Positions 16,402 to 27,302 are shown, counted from the first letter of the stretch. The stretch: DNA of 64,000 nucleotides from JAJXWB01 sp046349215 (GCA_046349215.1 JAXMCV010000002.1:992001-1056000); one strand, 5' to 3'. Program-made: numbers and translations. The notes: generated from the letters alone by a model not told the origin.

Positions 16402-17123
16402 TGTTTCGCGCCTCCCTCGAGATAGGCTGCGCGAACCTGCGGGTCAGCGAGCAATTGCGCGCCCGAACCGGACATGGCGATGGCCCCGTTGACGAGCACG
16501 TAGCCGCGATGTGCGAGTTTCAGCGCGTGATAGGCGTTCTGCTCCACGAGGAAGACGGTGAGGCCTTCCTTCCTGTTGAGGTCGCGCACGACGTCGAAAA
16601 TCTGCTTCACGACCAGCGGCGCGAGACCGAGAGAGGGTTCGTCGAGCAGCAGCAGTTTTGGCCGGCTCATCAAAGCGCGCGCAATTGCCAGCATCTGCTG
16701 CTCGCCGCCCGACAATGTGCCGCCGCGCTGCGATGCGCGCTCCTTGAGGCGCGGGAAGATCGCATAGACGCGTTCGAGGTCGTTCGCGAAATGCGCGAAA
16801 TTGTCGACCGCCGCGCCCATCTGCAGGTTTTCGAGCACGGTCATGCGCGCGAAAATGCGGCGTCCTTCCGGCGATTGCGCGATCGAAAGCCGCGCGATCT
16901 CGTGCGTCGGCATGTCGGTGATGTCGTGGCCGGCGAATTCGATGCGGCCCTCTCTCGCGCGCGGGTCGCCGAAGATCGTCATCATCAGCGTCGTCTTGCC
17001 GGCGCCGTTGGCGCCGATCAGCGCGACGATCTCGCCCTCGTCGACGGTGAGGTCGACATTCTTGAGCGCGGCGATGGCGCCGTACCAGGCGCTGACGCCC
17101 TTGAGGGAGAGGAGGGCGGTCAT
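16398..17123 (-). CDS. livF: branched-chain amino acid ABC transporter ATP-binding protein LivF
   Basis: 241 residues. Walker A is GANGAGKT (38-45), the signature is LSGGEQQMLAIARAL near 137, Walker B is LLLLDEPSLGLAP near 157, and the switch is VEQN. One of two ATPases that drive the LivHM permease in the inner membrane. It overlaps livG by 4 nt. Confidence 0.95.
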   Translation of the reverse strand: MTALLSLKGVSAWYGAIAALKNVDLTVDEGEIVALIGANGAGKTTLMMTIFGDPRAREGRIEFAGHDITDMPTHEIARLSIAQSPEGRRIFARMTVLENLQMGAAVDNFAHFANDLERVYAIFPRLKERASQRGGTLSGGEQQMLAIARALMSRPKLLLLDEPSLGLAPLVVKQIFDVVRDLNRKEGLTVFLVEQNAYHALKLAHRGYVLVNGAIAMSGSGAQLLADPQVRAAYLEGGAKH

Positions 17124-18009
17124 GTCGCGCCGACCTCCTTCTCGACCTGTTCCACCTCGTCGTCTGGCACGCCGAGATAGGCGGCGACGACAGCTGGGTC
17201 GGCGCGCACGGCCTCGGGCGTTCCGTCGGCGATCTTGCGGCCGTAGTCGAGCACCACGACGTGGTCGGAAATTTCCATGACGACCGACATGTCGTGCTCG
17301 ATCAGCAGAAGCGAGACGCGATCATCGTCGCGGATCGAGCGCAGGAGCGCGGTGAGATCGGCCGATTCCTTCGGGTTGAGGCCAGCCGCCGGTTCGTCGA
17401 GGCAGAGCAGGGCGGGATTTGCGCACATGGCGCGGGCAATCTCCAGACGGCGCTGGTCGCCGTAGGGCAGGGCGCCCGCCGGGTCGTCGGCGCGCGCGAC
17501 AAGCCCGATGCGGTCGAGCCATTCTTTCGCGCGATCGAGCGCGTCTTTCTGAGCGCGTCGCCAGGTCGGCGCGCCGACGAGGCCGGCGAGCGAAAAGCCC
17601 GAGGCGCGCATCAGCGGATTGTGTTGCGCGACCATCAGGTTTTCCAGCGCCGTCATGCCGGCGAACAGGCGTATGTTCTGGAACGTGCGCGCGACGCGGG
17701 CGCGGCGTGCAATCTCGTGGTCGGGCATGCGCTCGAGCAGCCACAGGCCGCCGCGTCCGCGCGACGAGGAAAAGGTCAGCGCATCGAGCGCCCTGCTGTC
17801 GGACAGATCGCCGTCCGGCGACATGGCGATGCGGCCCGACGTCGGCTTGTAAAAGCCGGTGATGCAATTGAAGACGGTCGTCTTGCCGGCGCCGTTGGGG
17901 CCGATCAGCGCGGTGATGTCGCCGCGCCTGACCTCGAAGGACAGGTCGTCTACGGCGAGCAGGCCGCCGAAGCGCATGGAGAGTTTCTCGACCTGCAGGA
18001 GGGGCGCGC

Positions 18010-18013
<4 letters not shown>
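17120..18013 (-). CDS. livG: branched-chain amino acid ABC transporter ATP-binding protein LivG
   Basis: 297 residues, longer than the usual 250-260 because of an insertion around residues 65-100 (PDGDLSDSRALDALTFSSS). Walker A is GPNGAGKTT near 39, the Liv-type arginine loop is VARTFQNIRLF, Walker B is LLCLDEPAAGLNPKE, and the H-loop is IEHDMSVVM. It pairs with LivF. Four-nucleotide overlaps join it to livF and livM. Confidence 0.95.
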
Positions 18014-19358
<1,345 letters not shown>

Positions 19359-19362
<4 letters not shown>

Positions 19363-20276
19363 ACCTTCTCCACTTCCGGCCGGCCCAGCAGGCCCGACGG
19401 CATGAAGATCAGCGTGACGGCAAGGATCGAGAAGGCGGCGACATCCTTGTAGTCGGCCGAAAAATAGGCGGACCAGAAGGTTTCGATGAGGCCGATCAGC
19501 AATCCGCCGATGACGGCGCCGGGAATGGAGCCGATGCCTCCGAGCACCGCGGCGGTGAAGGCCTTCACGCCGGGCACGAAGCCGTCGGCGGCGTTCACGA
19601 CGCCATAATAGAGCAGGTAGAGCACGCCGGCGACGGCGGCGAGCGCCGCGCCGATGACGAAGGTGGCGGCGATGGTGCGGTTGACGTCGACGCCGAGCAG
19701 CGCCGCCATTTTCGCGTCCTGCTCGCAGGCGCGCTGCGCGCGACCGAGCGGCGTTTTCTGCACGATGAACCAGAAGGCGGCCAGCAGGACGGCGGTCACG
19801 ACGACGATCAGGATCTGCTTGTAGGAGAGCGTGACGTCATAGGAGCCGCCCGTGGTCAGCTTGATGACGTCGGTGAACATGGCGGGCGCCGACTTGTTGC
19901 GCGGTCCCTGCGCCACATAGACGAAATTCGAAAGGAAGATCGACATGCCGATCGCCGAGATGAGCGGCGCGAGACGGAACGAACCGCGCAGGCGGCGGTA
20001 GGCGGTGCGTTCGATGGCGTAGTTCCACAGGCCGGTCAGCGCCATCGACGCGAACAGCACCACCACGAACGAGAGGCCGAGCTGGTCGATGCCGAGAAAC
20101 TGCTGCAAGGCCAGGAACAGGATCAGCGCGATGAAGGCCGACAGCATGAACACGTCGCCATGCGCGAAGTTCACCATGCCGATGATGCCGAAAACCATCG
20201 TGTAGCCGATGGCGATGAGGCCGTAGATCGAACCGAGGGTCAGCCCGTTGATGAGCTGCTGCAGGAAGACTTCCAC
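19359..20276 (-). CDS. livH: branched-chain amino acid ABC transporter permease LivH
   Basis: 305 residues and about eight membrane helices. The N-terminus MEVFLQQLINGLTLGSIYG and the following IAIGYTMVFGIIGMVNFAHG are diagnostic of LivH, and the ATPase contact loop is GRAQRACEQDAKMAALLGV. First gene of a tightly overlapping operon livH-livM-livG-livF-DUF6867. Its promoter should lie in the 217-nt gap before the divergent binding-protein gene at 20494. Confidence 0.95.
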
Positions 20277-20493
20277 TGACCCTCTCTGCCCCTTCCGCGC
20301 GCGCGGGATCGCCGGCGGAAAGCCGGCGGATTCGCGGGAAAGCTAGCAAGGGGCCGCCCGAGCGGCAAATAGCCGAAAGGCGCAACGCCCGCGATTTCCG
20401 GGCGGCTTGCGCGTCCCGTCAAAAATGTTATGCTTCATACCTATTCGGCGAAAGACCGGAAACGGCGTATGCGCCGACAGGGAGGGAAACAGG

Positions 20494-21702
20494 ATGGATC
20501 GCAGGCAATTTCTCGCGTCGGGCGCAGCGTTCGGCGCGTCCTCACTCGCCGTTTCGCGCGCGCTGGCGCAGGGCAAGCCGCTGAAGATCGGCATCATGAA
20601 CGACCTGTCCGGTCCCTATTCGGGCGACCAGGGCGTCGGCTCCAAGATCGCCGCCGACATGGCGATTTCCGAATGGGCCTCGAAGCTCGGCGTGCAGGCC
20701 GAGACGATCATCGCCGACCATCAGAACAAGCCCGACGTCGGCGCCGGCATCGCGCGCCGCTGGTTCGACAACGAGGGCGTCGACGTCATCATGGACCTGC
20801 CGAATTCGGCGGTCGCGCTGGCCGTGCTTTCCGTCGCCAACGAGAAGAACAAGGCGGTCATCGGATCGGGCGCGGGGTCTTCCGTGCTGACGGGCCCGAT
20901 GTGCTCGAAGAACTTCGTGCACTGGACCTACGACACATACGTGTTCGGCAACGTGCTGGGCAAGGCATTGACCGGCGAAGGCGCCAAGACCTGGTATTTC
21001 ATCACCGCCGACTACGCCTTCGGCAAGGATCTCGAACTCAATTGCGCCAACGCCGTCACGGCCGCGGGCGGCAAGGTGCTGGGCGCCGCGCGCCATCCGC
21101 TGAACACCGCCGATTTCTCGTCCTTCCTGATCCAGGCGCAATCCTCCGGCGCGGACGTGATCGGTTTCGCCAACGCCGGCGGCGATCTCATCCAGTCGCT
21201 CAAGCAGGCCGCCGAATTCGGCCTCAACAAGAAATATGCGGCGCTGATCCTCGACATCACCAACATGCCCTCGCTCGGCCTCAAGGCCGTGCAGAACGTG
21301 ACGGTGTGCAAGGGCTATTACTGGGACCAGAACGACGGGACGCGCGACTTTGCGGCGAAATACCAGGCCCAGCATCCGCAGAAGGCCAAGCCCAACGACA
21401 TGCACGCCGGCATGTACGCCGCCACGCTGCATCTGATGAAGGGCATGGCGCAGACCAAGAGCGCCGCCGACGGCCAGAAGCTGATCGACGCGATGAAGGC
21501 GATCCCCACCGACGATCCGTTGTTCGGCAAGGGGCAAATCCGCGCCGACGGTCGCCACATCCACACGATGTACATGCTGGCGACCAAGACGCCGACGGAA
21601 TCGAAGGGCGACTGGGATTATTTCAAGGTGACCGGCGTCGTGAAGCCGGAAGACGCCTGGCGCCCGCTCGACAAGGGCGGCTGCCCCTACATCAAGGCGT
21701 AG
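20494..21702 (+). CDS. ABC transporter substrate-binding protein, Liv-associated, twin-arginine-type signal
   Basis: 402 residues from the ATG at 20494 (GGGAGG upstream). The leader MDRRQFLASGAAFGASS has the RRxFL pattern of Tat signals, ending ALA-QGK near residue 27. The mature part is a Peripla_BP_6 domain (LKIGIMNDLSGPYSGDQG, then IIADHQNKPDVG). It is divergent from livH and shares its control region, suggesting it feeds that permease. It is closely related to the next gene, evidently by tandem duplication. Ligand unknown. Followed by a terminator-like hairpin. Confidence 0.9.
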   Translation: MDRRQFLASGAAFGASSLAVSRALAQGKPLKIGIMNDLSGPYSGDQGVGSKIAADMAISEWASKLGVQAETIIADHQNKPDVGAGIARRWFDNEGVDVIMDLPNSAVALAVLSVANEKNKAVIGSGAGSSVLTGPMCSKNFVHWTYDTYVFGNVLGKALTGEGAKTWYFITADYAFGKDLELNCANAVTAAGGKVLGAARHPLNTADFSSFLIQAQSSGADVIGFANAGGDLIQSLKQAAEFGLNKKYAALILDITNMPSLGLKAVQNVTVCKGYYWDQNDGTRDFAAKYQAQHPQKAKPNDMHAGMYAATLHLMKGMAQTKSAADGQKLIDAMKAIPTDDPLFGKGQIRADGRHIHTMYMLATKTPTESKGDWDYFKVTGVVKPEDAWRPLDKGGCPYIKA

Positions 21703-21708
21703 CGGCTC

Positions 21709-21743
21709 CGGCCAGCGGGAATAAGGTTCCGCTGGCCGCTTTT
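21709..21743 (+). terminator. Rho-independent terminator-like hairpin
   Basis: CGGCCAGCGG (21709-21718) pairs with CCGCTGGCCG (21729-21738), followed by CTTTTC. It lies 7 nt after the stop of the first binding-protein gene and separates the two tandem paralogues into their own transcription units, or attenuates expression of the second. Confidence 0.65.
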
Positions 21744-21839
21744 CCCTGGTCCGCAATCTGATTGCGAGCCGCACTTTCGGTGCTAGGCTCGCATCAGGCC
21801 GGGGCAATCATCGGCAGGACAGGTCGAGGGAGGAAGACC

Positions 21840-23054
21840 ATGGATCGCAGACAATTTCTCGCGTCCGGCGCGGCGTTCGGCGCTTCGACGCTCGCCGCCT
21901 CGCACGGGCTGGCGCAGGGCAAGCCGCTGAAGATCGGCATTCTCAACGATCTCTCGACCATCTACGCCGACTATCAGGGCGTCGGCTCGAAGATCGCGGC
22001 CGACATGGCGATCGCCGACTGGTCGGCAAAGCTCGGCGTGCCGGCGGAGACGATCATCTCCGACCATCAGAACAAGCCGGACATCGGCTCGGGCATCGCC
22101 CGCAAGTGGATCGACCAGGAAGGCGTCGACGTCATCATGGACCTGCCGGGCTCGCCTGTCGCGCTCGCCGTGCTGGCGGTCGCCAACGAGAAGAACAAGG
22201 CGGTGATCGCCTCCGGCGCCGGATCCTCGATCATGACCGGCCCGCAATGCTCGAAGAATTTCGTGCACTGGACCTACGACACCTATGCGCTCGGCCATGC
22301 GCTCGGCGACGCGATGACCAAGGAAGGCGCCAAGACCTGGTATTTCATCACGGTCGACAACGCCTTCGGCAAGGACCTGGAGCAGAATTGCGCTGACGCG
22401 GTCGTCGCGGCGGGCGGCAAGGTGCTGGGCGCGGCGCGTCACCCGCTGGCCACCTCCGACTTCTCGTCCTTCCTGCTACAGGCGCAGGCTTCCGGCGCGG
22501 AGGTCGTCGCCTTCGCCAATGCGGGCGGCGATCTCAACCAGTCCTTGAAGCAGGCCGCCGAATTCGGCCTCATGAAGAAGCAGAAAGCCGCCGCGCTGAT
22601 CCTCAATGTCACCAACATCCCGAGCCTGGGACAGGCGGCGGTCGAAGGCATCAAGATCTCGACCGGCTTCTACTGGGACCAGAACGACGGCACGCGCGCC
22701 TTCGCCAAGCGATTCCAGGAAAAGCACCCGTCGAAAATGATGCCGAACGACATGCACGCCGGCATGTATTCGGCCACGCTGCACCTGTTGAAGGCGATGG
22801 CGGTCATCAAGAACGCTTCCGACGGCGTGAAGCTGGTCGACCAGATGAAGGCGATCCCGACCGAAGACGCGCTGTTCGGCAAGGGGATCATCCGCATCGA
22901 CGGCCGCCACCTGCACAACATGTATCTGCTGCAGGCCAAGACCGTCGCGCAGTCCAAGGGACCGTGGGACATCTTCAACGTGCTGGCGACGATCAAGCCG
23001 GAAGACGCCTGGCGTCCGCTCGAAAAGGGCGGTTGCCCCTGGGCGAAGGCGTAA
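21840..23054 (+). CDS. ABC transporter substrate-binding protein, tandem paralogue
   Basis: 404 residues from the ATG at 21840 (GGGAGGAAG upstream). The leader MDRRQFLASGAAFGAST is almost identical to that of the preceding gene, and the domain aligns along its whole length (LKIGILNDLSTIYADYQG, IISDHQNKPDIGSG, KNFVHWTYDTYALG). Differences cluster where ligand contacts are expected (for example STIYADYQG against SGPYSGDQG), so the two copies may bind related but different ligands. Ends just before a hairpin shared with the convergent hydrolase gene. Confidence 0.9.
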   Translation: MDRRQFLASGAAFGASTLAASHGLAQGKPLKIGILNDLSTIYADYQGVGSKIAADMAIADWSAKLGVPAETIISDHQNKPDIGSGIARKWIDQEGVDVIMDLPGSPVALAVLAVANEKNKAVIASGAGSSIMTGPQCSKNFVHWTYDTYALGHALGDAMTKEGAKTWYFITVDNAFGKDLEQNCADAVVAAGGKVLGAARHPLATSDFSSFLLQAQASGAEVVAFANAGGDLNQSLKQAAEFGLMKKQKAAALILNVTNIPSLGQAAVEGIKISTGFYWDQNDGTRAFAKRFQEKHPSKMMPNDMHAGMYSATLHLLKAMAVIKNASDGVKLVDQMKAIPTEDALFGKGIIRIDGRHLHNMYLLQAKTVAQSKGPWDIFNVLATIKPEDAWRPLEKGGCPWAKA

Positions 23055-23070
23055 CGCCTGTCTGCCGACG

Positions 23071-23104
23071 CGCTCCCTTCTCCCGCAAGCGGGAAAAGGG
23101 AGCG
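23071..23104. terminator. palindromic repeat between convergent genes, probable terminator
   Basis: CGCTCCCTTCTCCCGC and GCGGGAAAAGGGAGCG form a long stem with an AA loop. It separates two convergent genes (ends 23054 and 23110). The CTTCTCCCGC core also occurs, with CCCCGC, at 27303-27328, so it is a dispersed palindromic element as well as a likely transcription stop. Confidence 0.65.
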
Positions 23105-23109
23105 CGGCC

Positions 23110-24261
23110 TCAGCGCCTGCGGTTCTTTTTCGCGGCCTTCTTCGCCGCCTTTTTCGTCGCTTTCTTCACGGCCTTTTTCGCCGCCGTCTTCTTCGGCGCG
23201 GATTTCTTCGTCGCCTTGGCGGCCGGCTTCTTCGCCGATTTCCCTGCAGACTTCTTCGCGGCCTTCTTCACCGCTTTCTTTGCAGCCTTTCCGGCTGTTG
23301 TCTTCGCGGCCTTTTTCGTCGCCTTTTTCGCAGTCTTCTTGGCGGCGTTCTTGGCGGTCTTCTTGCCCGCCTTCTTCGCGGCGGCCTTCGCCGGTCGCGC
23401 CGCCGGTCGCTTCACGGCCTTCTTGGCCGCCTTCTTCGGCCGGCGATGCGGGAAGCTGGCGGGGCGGGCCGCCTTGGCGGCCGGCGCCAGCAGGAAGCCG
23501 ATGACCGCGCGGTTGAAGGCTTCCGTGCTCTCGACATTGGAGAGATGGGCGGCGTCGAGTTCGACATATTGCGCGCCGGGAATGGCGTCGGCGATCTCGC
23601 GGCCGGCGGCCGGCGGCGTGCCGAGGTCGTGCTTGCCCGCCACGACCAGCACAGGCGCGCGCACCGAGCGCAAGGCTTCGCGCAGGTCGACGTCGCGCAG
23701 CGCCGAAGCGCAGGCCGCCCAGCCGAGCGCCGGAGTCGCGAGGAAACTTTCGCGGATACGGGCGACGGCGTCGGGCGACTGCTCCTGGAAGCCCTTGGTG
23801 AACCAGCGGTCGATCGTGCCGTCGACGAGGCCGCCGAGGCCGTGCTCGCGGACGACCCGCAGGCGCTCGTTCCAGATGTCGGGCGAACCGAATTTCGCCG
23901 CCGTATTGGCCAGCACCGCGCGTTCGATCCGGTCGGGGGCGTTGATGAGCAGCCACTGGCCGACGCCGCCGCCCTTCGACAGGCCCATCCAGTTGGCCTT
24001 CTGGACGCCGAGCGCATCCAGGATCGCCAGCGCGTCCAGGCCGAGCTGGTCGAGCGAATAGGGGCCTTCCGGCGCGGCGCTTTTGCCGTGGCCGCGCGAA
24101 TCGTAGCGGATCACCCGGAAATGCTTCGTCAGTTCCGGCATCTGCGGGTCCCACATGTGCAGGTTGGACCCCAGTGAATTCGAGAGAATGAGAACGGGAG
24201 CGCCTTCCGGCCCCTCCACTTCGACGTTGAAGATTTCGTCGCCGATTTTCATGTCAGCCAT
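23110..24261 (-). CDS. 3-oxoadipate enol-lactonase-like alpha/beta hydrolase with a histone-H1-like C-terminal tail
   Basis: 383 residues. Residues 1-262 are an alpha/beta hydrolase close to PcaD (3-oxoadipate enol-lactonase): oxyanion region LILSNSLGSNLHMWDPQ, nucleophile S95 in WMGLSKGGG, acid D212 in GKHDLGTPP, and H239 in DAAHLSNVE. All catalytic residues are present. From about 265 to the end the protein is more than half Lys and Ala in AAKK/KKAAKK repeats, like bacterial histone-H1-type tails. No other protocatechuate-pathway gene is nearby, so the substrate is unproven. The tail may bind DNA, RNA or acidic surfaces; inference. No frameshift separates the parts, so this is one continuous gene. 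Confidence 0.85.
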   Translation of the reverse strand: MADMKIGDEIFNVEVEGPEGAPVLILSNSLGSNLHMWDPQMPELTKHFRVIRYDSRGHGKSAAPEGPYSLDQLGLDALAILDALGVQKANWMGLSKGGGVGQWLLINAPDRIERAVLANTAAKFGSPDIWNERLRVVREHGLGGLVDGTIDRWFTKGFQEQSPDAVARIRESFLATPALGWAACASALRDVDLREALRSVRAPVLVVAGKHDLGTPPAAGREIADAIPGAQYVELDAAHLSNVESTEAFNRAVIGFLLAPAAKAARPASFPHRRPKKAAKKAVKRPAARPAKAAAKKAGKKTAKNAAKKTAKKATKKAAKTTAGKAAKKAVKKAAKKSAGKSAKKPAAKATKKSAPKKTAAKKAVKKATKKAAKKAAKKNRRR

Positions 24262-24414
24262 GGCTCTGCTCCGCCGTCCAGCCTGCGTCGGAGACTAGCC
24301 GAGGCGCGCGCGCCGGCAAGAGCCTGAAGCAGGGCAGGGCGTACTTTAGTCCCCTGCCGCCGCGCTTTCGATGCACTATATTGAGGCGGAACGTCCGGGG
24401 AGCGCGCGAGACAG

Positions 24415-25353
24415 ATGCAGGTTGAGGCAAAGGCAAAGGGTTCCGCTGCGCCGGATTCCATCGATGCGACGCTGCGCTTGCTGCGCTCGGCCGATTACGT
24501 GGCCGACAGGTCGCTGGCGACCGTGCTGTTCCTGGCCTTGCGGCTCGGCCGGCCGCTGTTTCTCGAAGGCGAGGCCGGCGTCGGCAAGACCGAGATCGCC
24601 AAGGTTCTCGCCCAGACGCTGGGCCGCAAGCTGATCCGCCTGCAATGCTACGAGGGGCTGGATGCGGCGGCCGCCGTGTACGAATGGAACTACGCGCAGC
24701 AGATGATGGCGATCAGGCTGGCGGAGGCTGCAGGCGAGCACGACCGCACGCAGATCGAGCACGACATTTTCTCGCGCCGCTACCTGATCGAACGGCCGCT
24801 GCTGAAGGCTCTGGAGCCCGCGGTCGAGGGGCCGCCGGTGCTGCTGATCGACGAACTCGACCGCACCGACGAGGCTTTCGAGGCTTTCCTCCTGGAAATC
24901 CTGTCCGACTTCCAGATCACCATTCCGGAACTCGGCACGATCAAGGCGGAGCAGCCGCCGATCGTGATCATCACCTCGAACAGGACGCGCGAGATCCACG
25001 ACGCGCTGAAGCGGCGTTGCCTCTATCACTGGGTCGATTATCCCGACGCCGCCCGCGAGATAGAGATCGTGCGCGCCCGCGCGCCCGACGCGCCGGAAAA
25101 GCTGACCGAGGCTCTGGTGCTGTTCGTGCAGAAATTGCGCAAGCTCGACCTGTTCAAGTCGCCGGGCGTCGCCGAGACGCTCGACTGGGCGTCGGCGCTG
25201 ACCGAGCTCGACGCCGTCGCGCTCGATCCTAACCTCGTCTCCGACACGCTCGGCGTGCTTCTGAAATACCAGGACGACATCGCGCGCATCGACAGCGCCA
25301 AGGCGAGCGAACTGGTGAACGAAGTTGCTGCGGACCTCAAGGCGAGGGTCTGA
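24415..25353 (+). CDS. coxD: MoxR/CoxD-type AAA+ ATPase
   Basis: 312 residues. Walker A is GEAGVGKT (52-59), Walker B is LLIDELDR (143-150), sensor 1 is IITSNRTREI, followed by the C-terminal lid. This is the CoxD subgroup, which with the VWA protein CoxE matures the Mo-Cu active site of aerobic CO dehydrogenase or related molybdenum hydroxylases. It starts an operon that continues with 25353, coxE-like 26056 and XdhC-type genes. No hydroxylase structural subunits are in the window, so the client enzyme is not identified. Confidence 0.88.
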   Translation: MQVEAKAKGSAAPDSIDATLRLLRSADYVADRSLATVLFLALRLGRPLFLEGEAGVGKTEIAKVLAQTLGRKLIRLQCYEGLDAAAAVYEWNYAQQMMAIRLAEAAGEHDRTQIEHDIFSRRYLIERPLLKALEPAVEGPPVLLIDELDRTDEAFEAFLLEILSDFQITIPELGTIKAEQPPIVIITSNRTREIHDALKRRCLYHWVDYPDAAREIEIVRARAPDAPEKLTEALVLFVQKLRKLDLFKSPGVAETLDWASALTELDAVALDPNLVSDTLGVLLKYQDDIARIDSAKASELVNEVAADLKARV

Positions 25354-25997
25354 TGAAGGCTGTCGTGGCGTTTCTTTCCTGTCTCGCGTTTTCGGGCGCG
25401 GCATTCGCGCAGAAGGCGCCGACCCCCGTGCAATTCAAGCCCGGTGCGACTTTCACCGTCCTGAAAGGCGCGGTGAAGGGCTACGATACGGCGTCCTACT
25501 CGCTGGAGGCGAAGAACGGCCAGGTCATGCACATGCTATTCAAGCCGTCGAACCGCTTCTGCTATTTCTCGGTCGGCGAAAAGGGCAAGGACGGCTTCGT
25601 CCATGACGGCACGATGGACGGCAACGAGTTCGGCAGGAATCTCACGGCCGACGGAAGCTTCAGGATCGACGTGTTCCTGATGCGCAACGCCGCCCGGCGC
25701 AAGGAGAGTTGCAGGTATCAGCTTTCGGTCGAGATCACCGGCGCGGCGGGCGGCGCCAGCGCCGGCGTGTCGGACCAGATGATGCGCGACCTGTGCAAGG
25801 GCGCGACCGCGCCGATGTATGGCGTCGAGCCGCGCAATGTGACGGCGTCCGGTCCGATCAAGGCGGCGAAGGGCGGCGGATTCACGCTCGACGGGACGAT
25901 CGACAAGGGCAAGGAAGGGGTCAAGAAGATGCGCTGCATCTTCAAGGCCGACCGCAAACTCGCCGATGTTATGGCGATGACGCCGGACGGGGAGTGA
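25353..25997 (+). CDS. secreted protein of unknown function within the cox-like operon
   Basis: 214 residues; its ATG overlaps the coxD-like stop by 1 nt. A signal peptide (MKAVVAFLSCLAFSGAAFA, then QKA) directs it to the periplasm. The first half looks like a beta-rich domain (ATFTVLKGAVKGYDTASYSLEA, then NRFCYFSVGEKG and RIDVFLMRNAARR), reminiscent of small periplasmic domains that bind inhibitors or sugars, but I cannot name it. Four cysteines are present in the mature part. Translational coupling to a cytoplasmic maturation ATPase is odd for an exported protein. Confidence 0.75.
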   Translation: MKAVVAFLSCLAFSGAAFAQKAPTPVQFKPGATFTVLKGAVKGYDTASYSLEAKNGQVMHMLFKPSNRFCYFSVGEKGKDGFVHDGTMDGNEFGRNLTADGSFRIDVFLMRNAARRKESCRYQLSVEITGAAGGASAGVSDQMMRDLCKGATAPMYGVEPRNVTASGPIKAAKGGGFTLDGTIDKGKEGVKKMRCIFKADRKLADVMAMTPDGE

Positions 25998-26008
25998 TGC
26001 GGGACCTT

Positions 26009-26034
26009 GTCATCCCCGCTTTCGCGGGAACGAC
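26009..26034. repeat. small dispersed palindromic repeat
   Basis: GTCATCCCCGC and GCGGGAACGAC arms around TTTC, an imperfect palindrome. Units of this kind (GTCATCCCCGC...GCGGGnATGAC) are common intergenic repeats in many proteobacterial genomes. It lies between the 25353 and 26056 genes and may form an mRNA hairpin. Confidence 0.7.
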
Positions 26035-26055
26035 ATTCCGGGTGCGAAAGATGTG

Positions 26056-27297
26056 ATGGAAACGAACGACCGCGCAAATCCCTTCGCTTCGACCGCCCCG
26101 GCTTCGGCCGGCAAGCTCGCGGACAACATCCTCTATTTTGCGCGCGCATTGCGCGACGCCGGCCTGCCGGTCGGGCCGCGCAGCGTCATCGACGCGATCG
26201 AGGCGGTGGAAGCGGCCGGCATCGGCACGCGGCAGGATTTCTACGCGACGCTGCACGCGGTGTTCGTCAAGAAGCACGAACACACGATCGTCTTCGACCA
26301 GGCCTTCAATATCTTCTGGCGCAAGCGCGGCTTCATGGAAAAGCTGATCGCGATGATGTCGCCGCAGGCGGTAGATCGCAGCGAGCCGAAGAAGCCGGAA
26401 GCGGGCGCCGCGCGCGTGGCGGATGCGCTCTACAAGAACCGTCCGGAAGAAAAGCCGAAGGAACAGGTGGAGGTCGACGCGCGCTTCACCATGTCGGCCG
26501 CAGAAGTGCTGCAGACCAAGGATTTCGCGCAGATGAGCGCAGCCGAAATCGCCGCCGCCAAGGCGGCGATCGCACGCCTGCGGATCCCCTCGGAAAAGAT
26601 GCGGCTCAGACGCTGGCGTCCCGACCATCACGGCAAGCGCATCGATCCGCGCGGCACGTTCCGCAATTCGCTGCGCGCCGGCGGCGCGGGCATCGAACTC
26701 GCCTTTCGCTCCCACGCCGAGCGCTATGCGCCGGTCGTGGCGATCTGCGACATTTCCGGTTCGATGAGCGACTACACGCGGATCTTCCTGCACTTCCTGC
26801 ACCAGCTGACCGACCAGCGCAGGCGCGTGCACACGTTCCTGTTCGGCACGCGGCTGACCAACGTCACGCGCGCCTTGCGCCAGAAGGATGTGGACGAGGC
26901 GCTGGAGGAATGTTCCGCCGACGTGAAGGACTGGTCGGGCGGCACGCGCATCGGCGCGTCGATTCACGCCTTCAATCGCGAATGGTCGCGGCGCGTGCTG
27001 GGGCAGGGCGCGATCTGCGTCCTGTTCACCGACGGGCTGGAGCGCGACCGTCTCGAACAGCTTTCGACCGAGATGGAACGCTTGCACAAATCCTGTCGTC
27101 GCCTCATCTGGGTCAATCCGCTGCTGCGTTATTCGGAATTCGAGGCGCGGGCTTCCGGCGTGCGCGCCATGCTGCCGCATGTCGACGAGTTCAGGCCGAT
27201 CCACAACCTGCGGTCGATGGCCGATCTCGTGAAGGCGCTGGCGGAAGACAGGGGATCGGGCTCGAGCGATCCGAGAAAGTGGCTGAGGGCGGCGTAG
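26056..27297 (+). CDS. coxE: CoxE-like VWA-domain protein
   Basis: 413 residues from the ATG at 26056 (GTG at 26053 is possible). The N-terminal half matches VWA_CoxE proteins (LYFARALRDAGLPVGPRSV). The von Willebrand A domain begins near residue 225 with the metal site DISGS (D232, S234, S236), and later TRIGASIHAFN supplies the threonine. CoxE acts with the CoxD AAA+ ATPase as a metal-dependent maturation pair for molybdenum hydroxylases. Same operon as 24415, with a palindrome in the gap on each side. Confidence 0.88.
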   Translation: METNDRANPFASTAPASAGKLADNILYFARALRDAGLPVGPRSVIDAIEAVEAAGIGTRQDFYATLHAVFVKKHEHTIVFDQAFNIFWRKRGFMEKLIAMMSPQAVDRSEPKKPEAGAARVADALYKNRPEEKPKEQVEVDARFTMSAAEVLQTKDFAQMSAAEIAAAKAAIARLRIPSEKMRLRRWRPDHHGKRIDPRGTFRNSLRAGGAGIELAFRSHAERYAPVVAICDISGSMSDYTRIFLHFLHQLTDQRRRVHTFLFGTRLTNVTRALRQKDVDEALEECSADVKDWSGGTRIGASIHAFNREWSRRVLGQGAICVLFTDGLERDRLEQLSTEMERLHKSCRRLIWVNPLLRYSEFEARASGVRAMLPHVDEFRPIHNLRSMADLVKALAEDRGSGSSDPRKWLRAA

Positions 27298-27302
27298 TGT
27301 TT

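Noticed and set aside
23130..23450. Repetitive DNA resembling a tandem array or CRISPR-like repeat
   Set aside because: It is the coding sequence for the Lys/Ala-rich tail; units vary and there are no spacers. No CRISPR array was seen anywhere.
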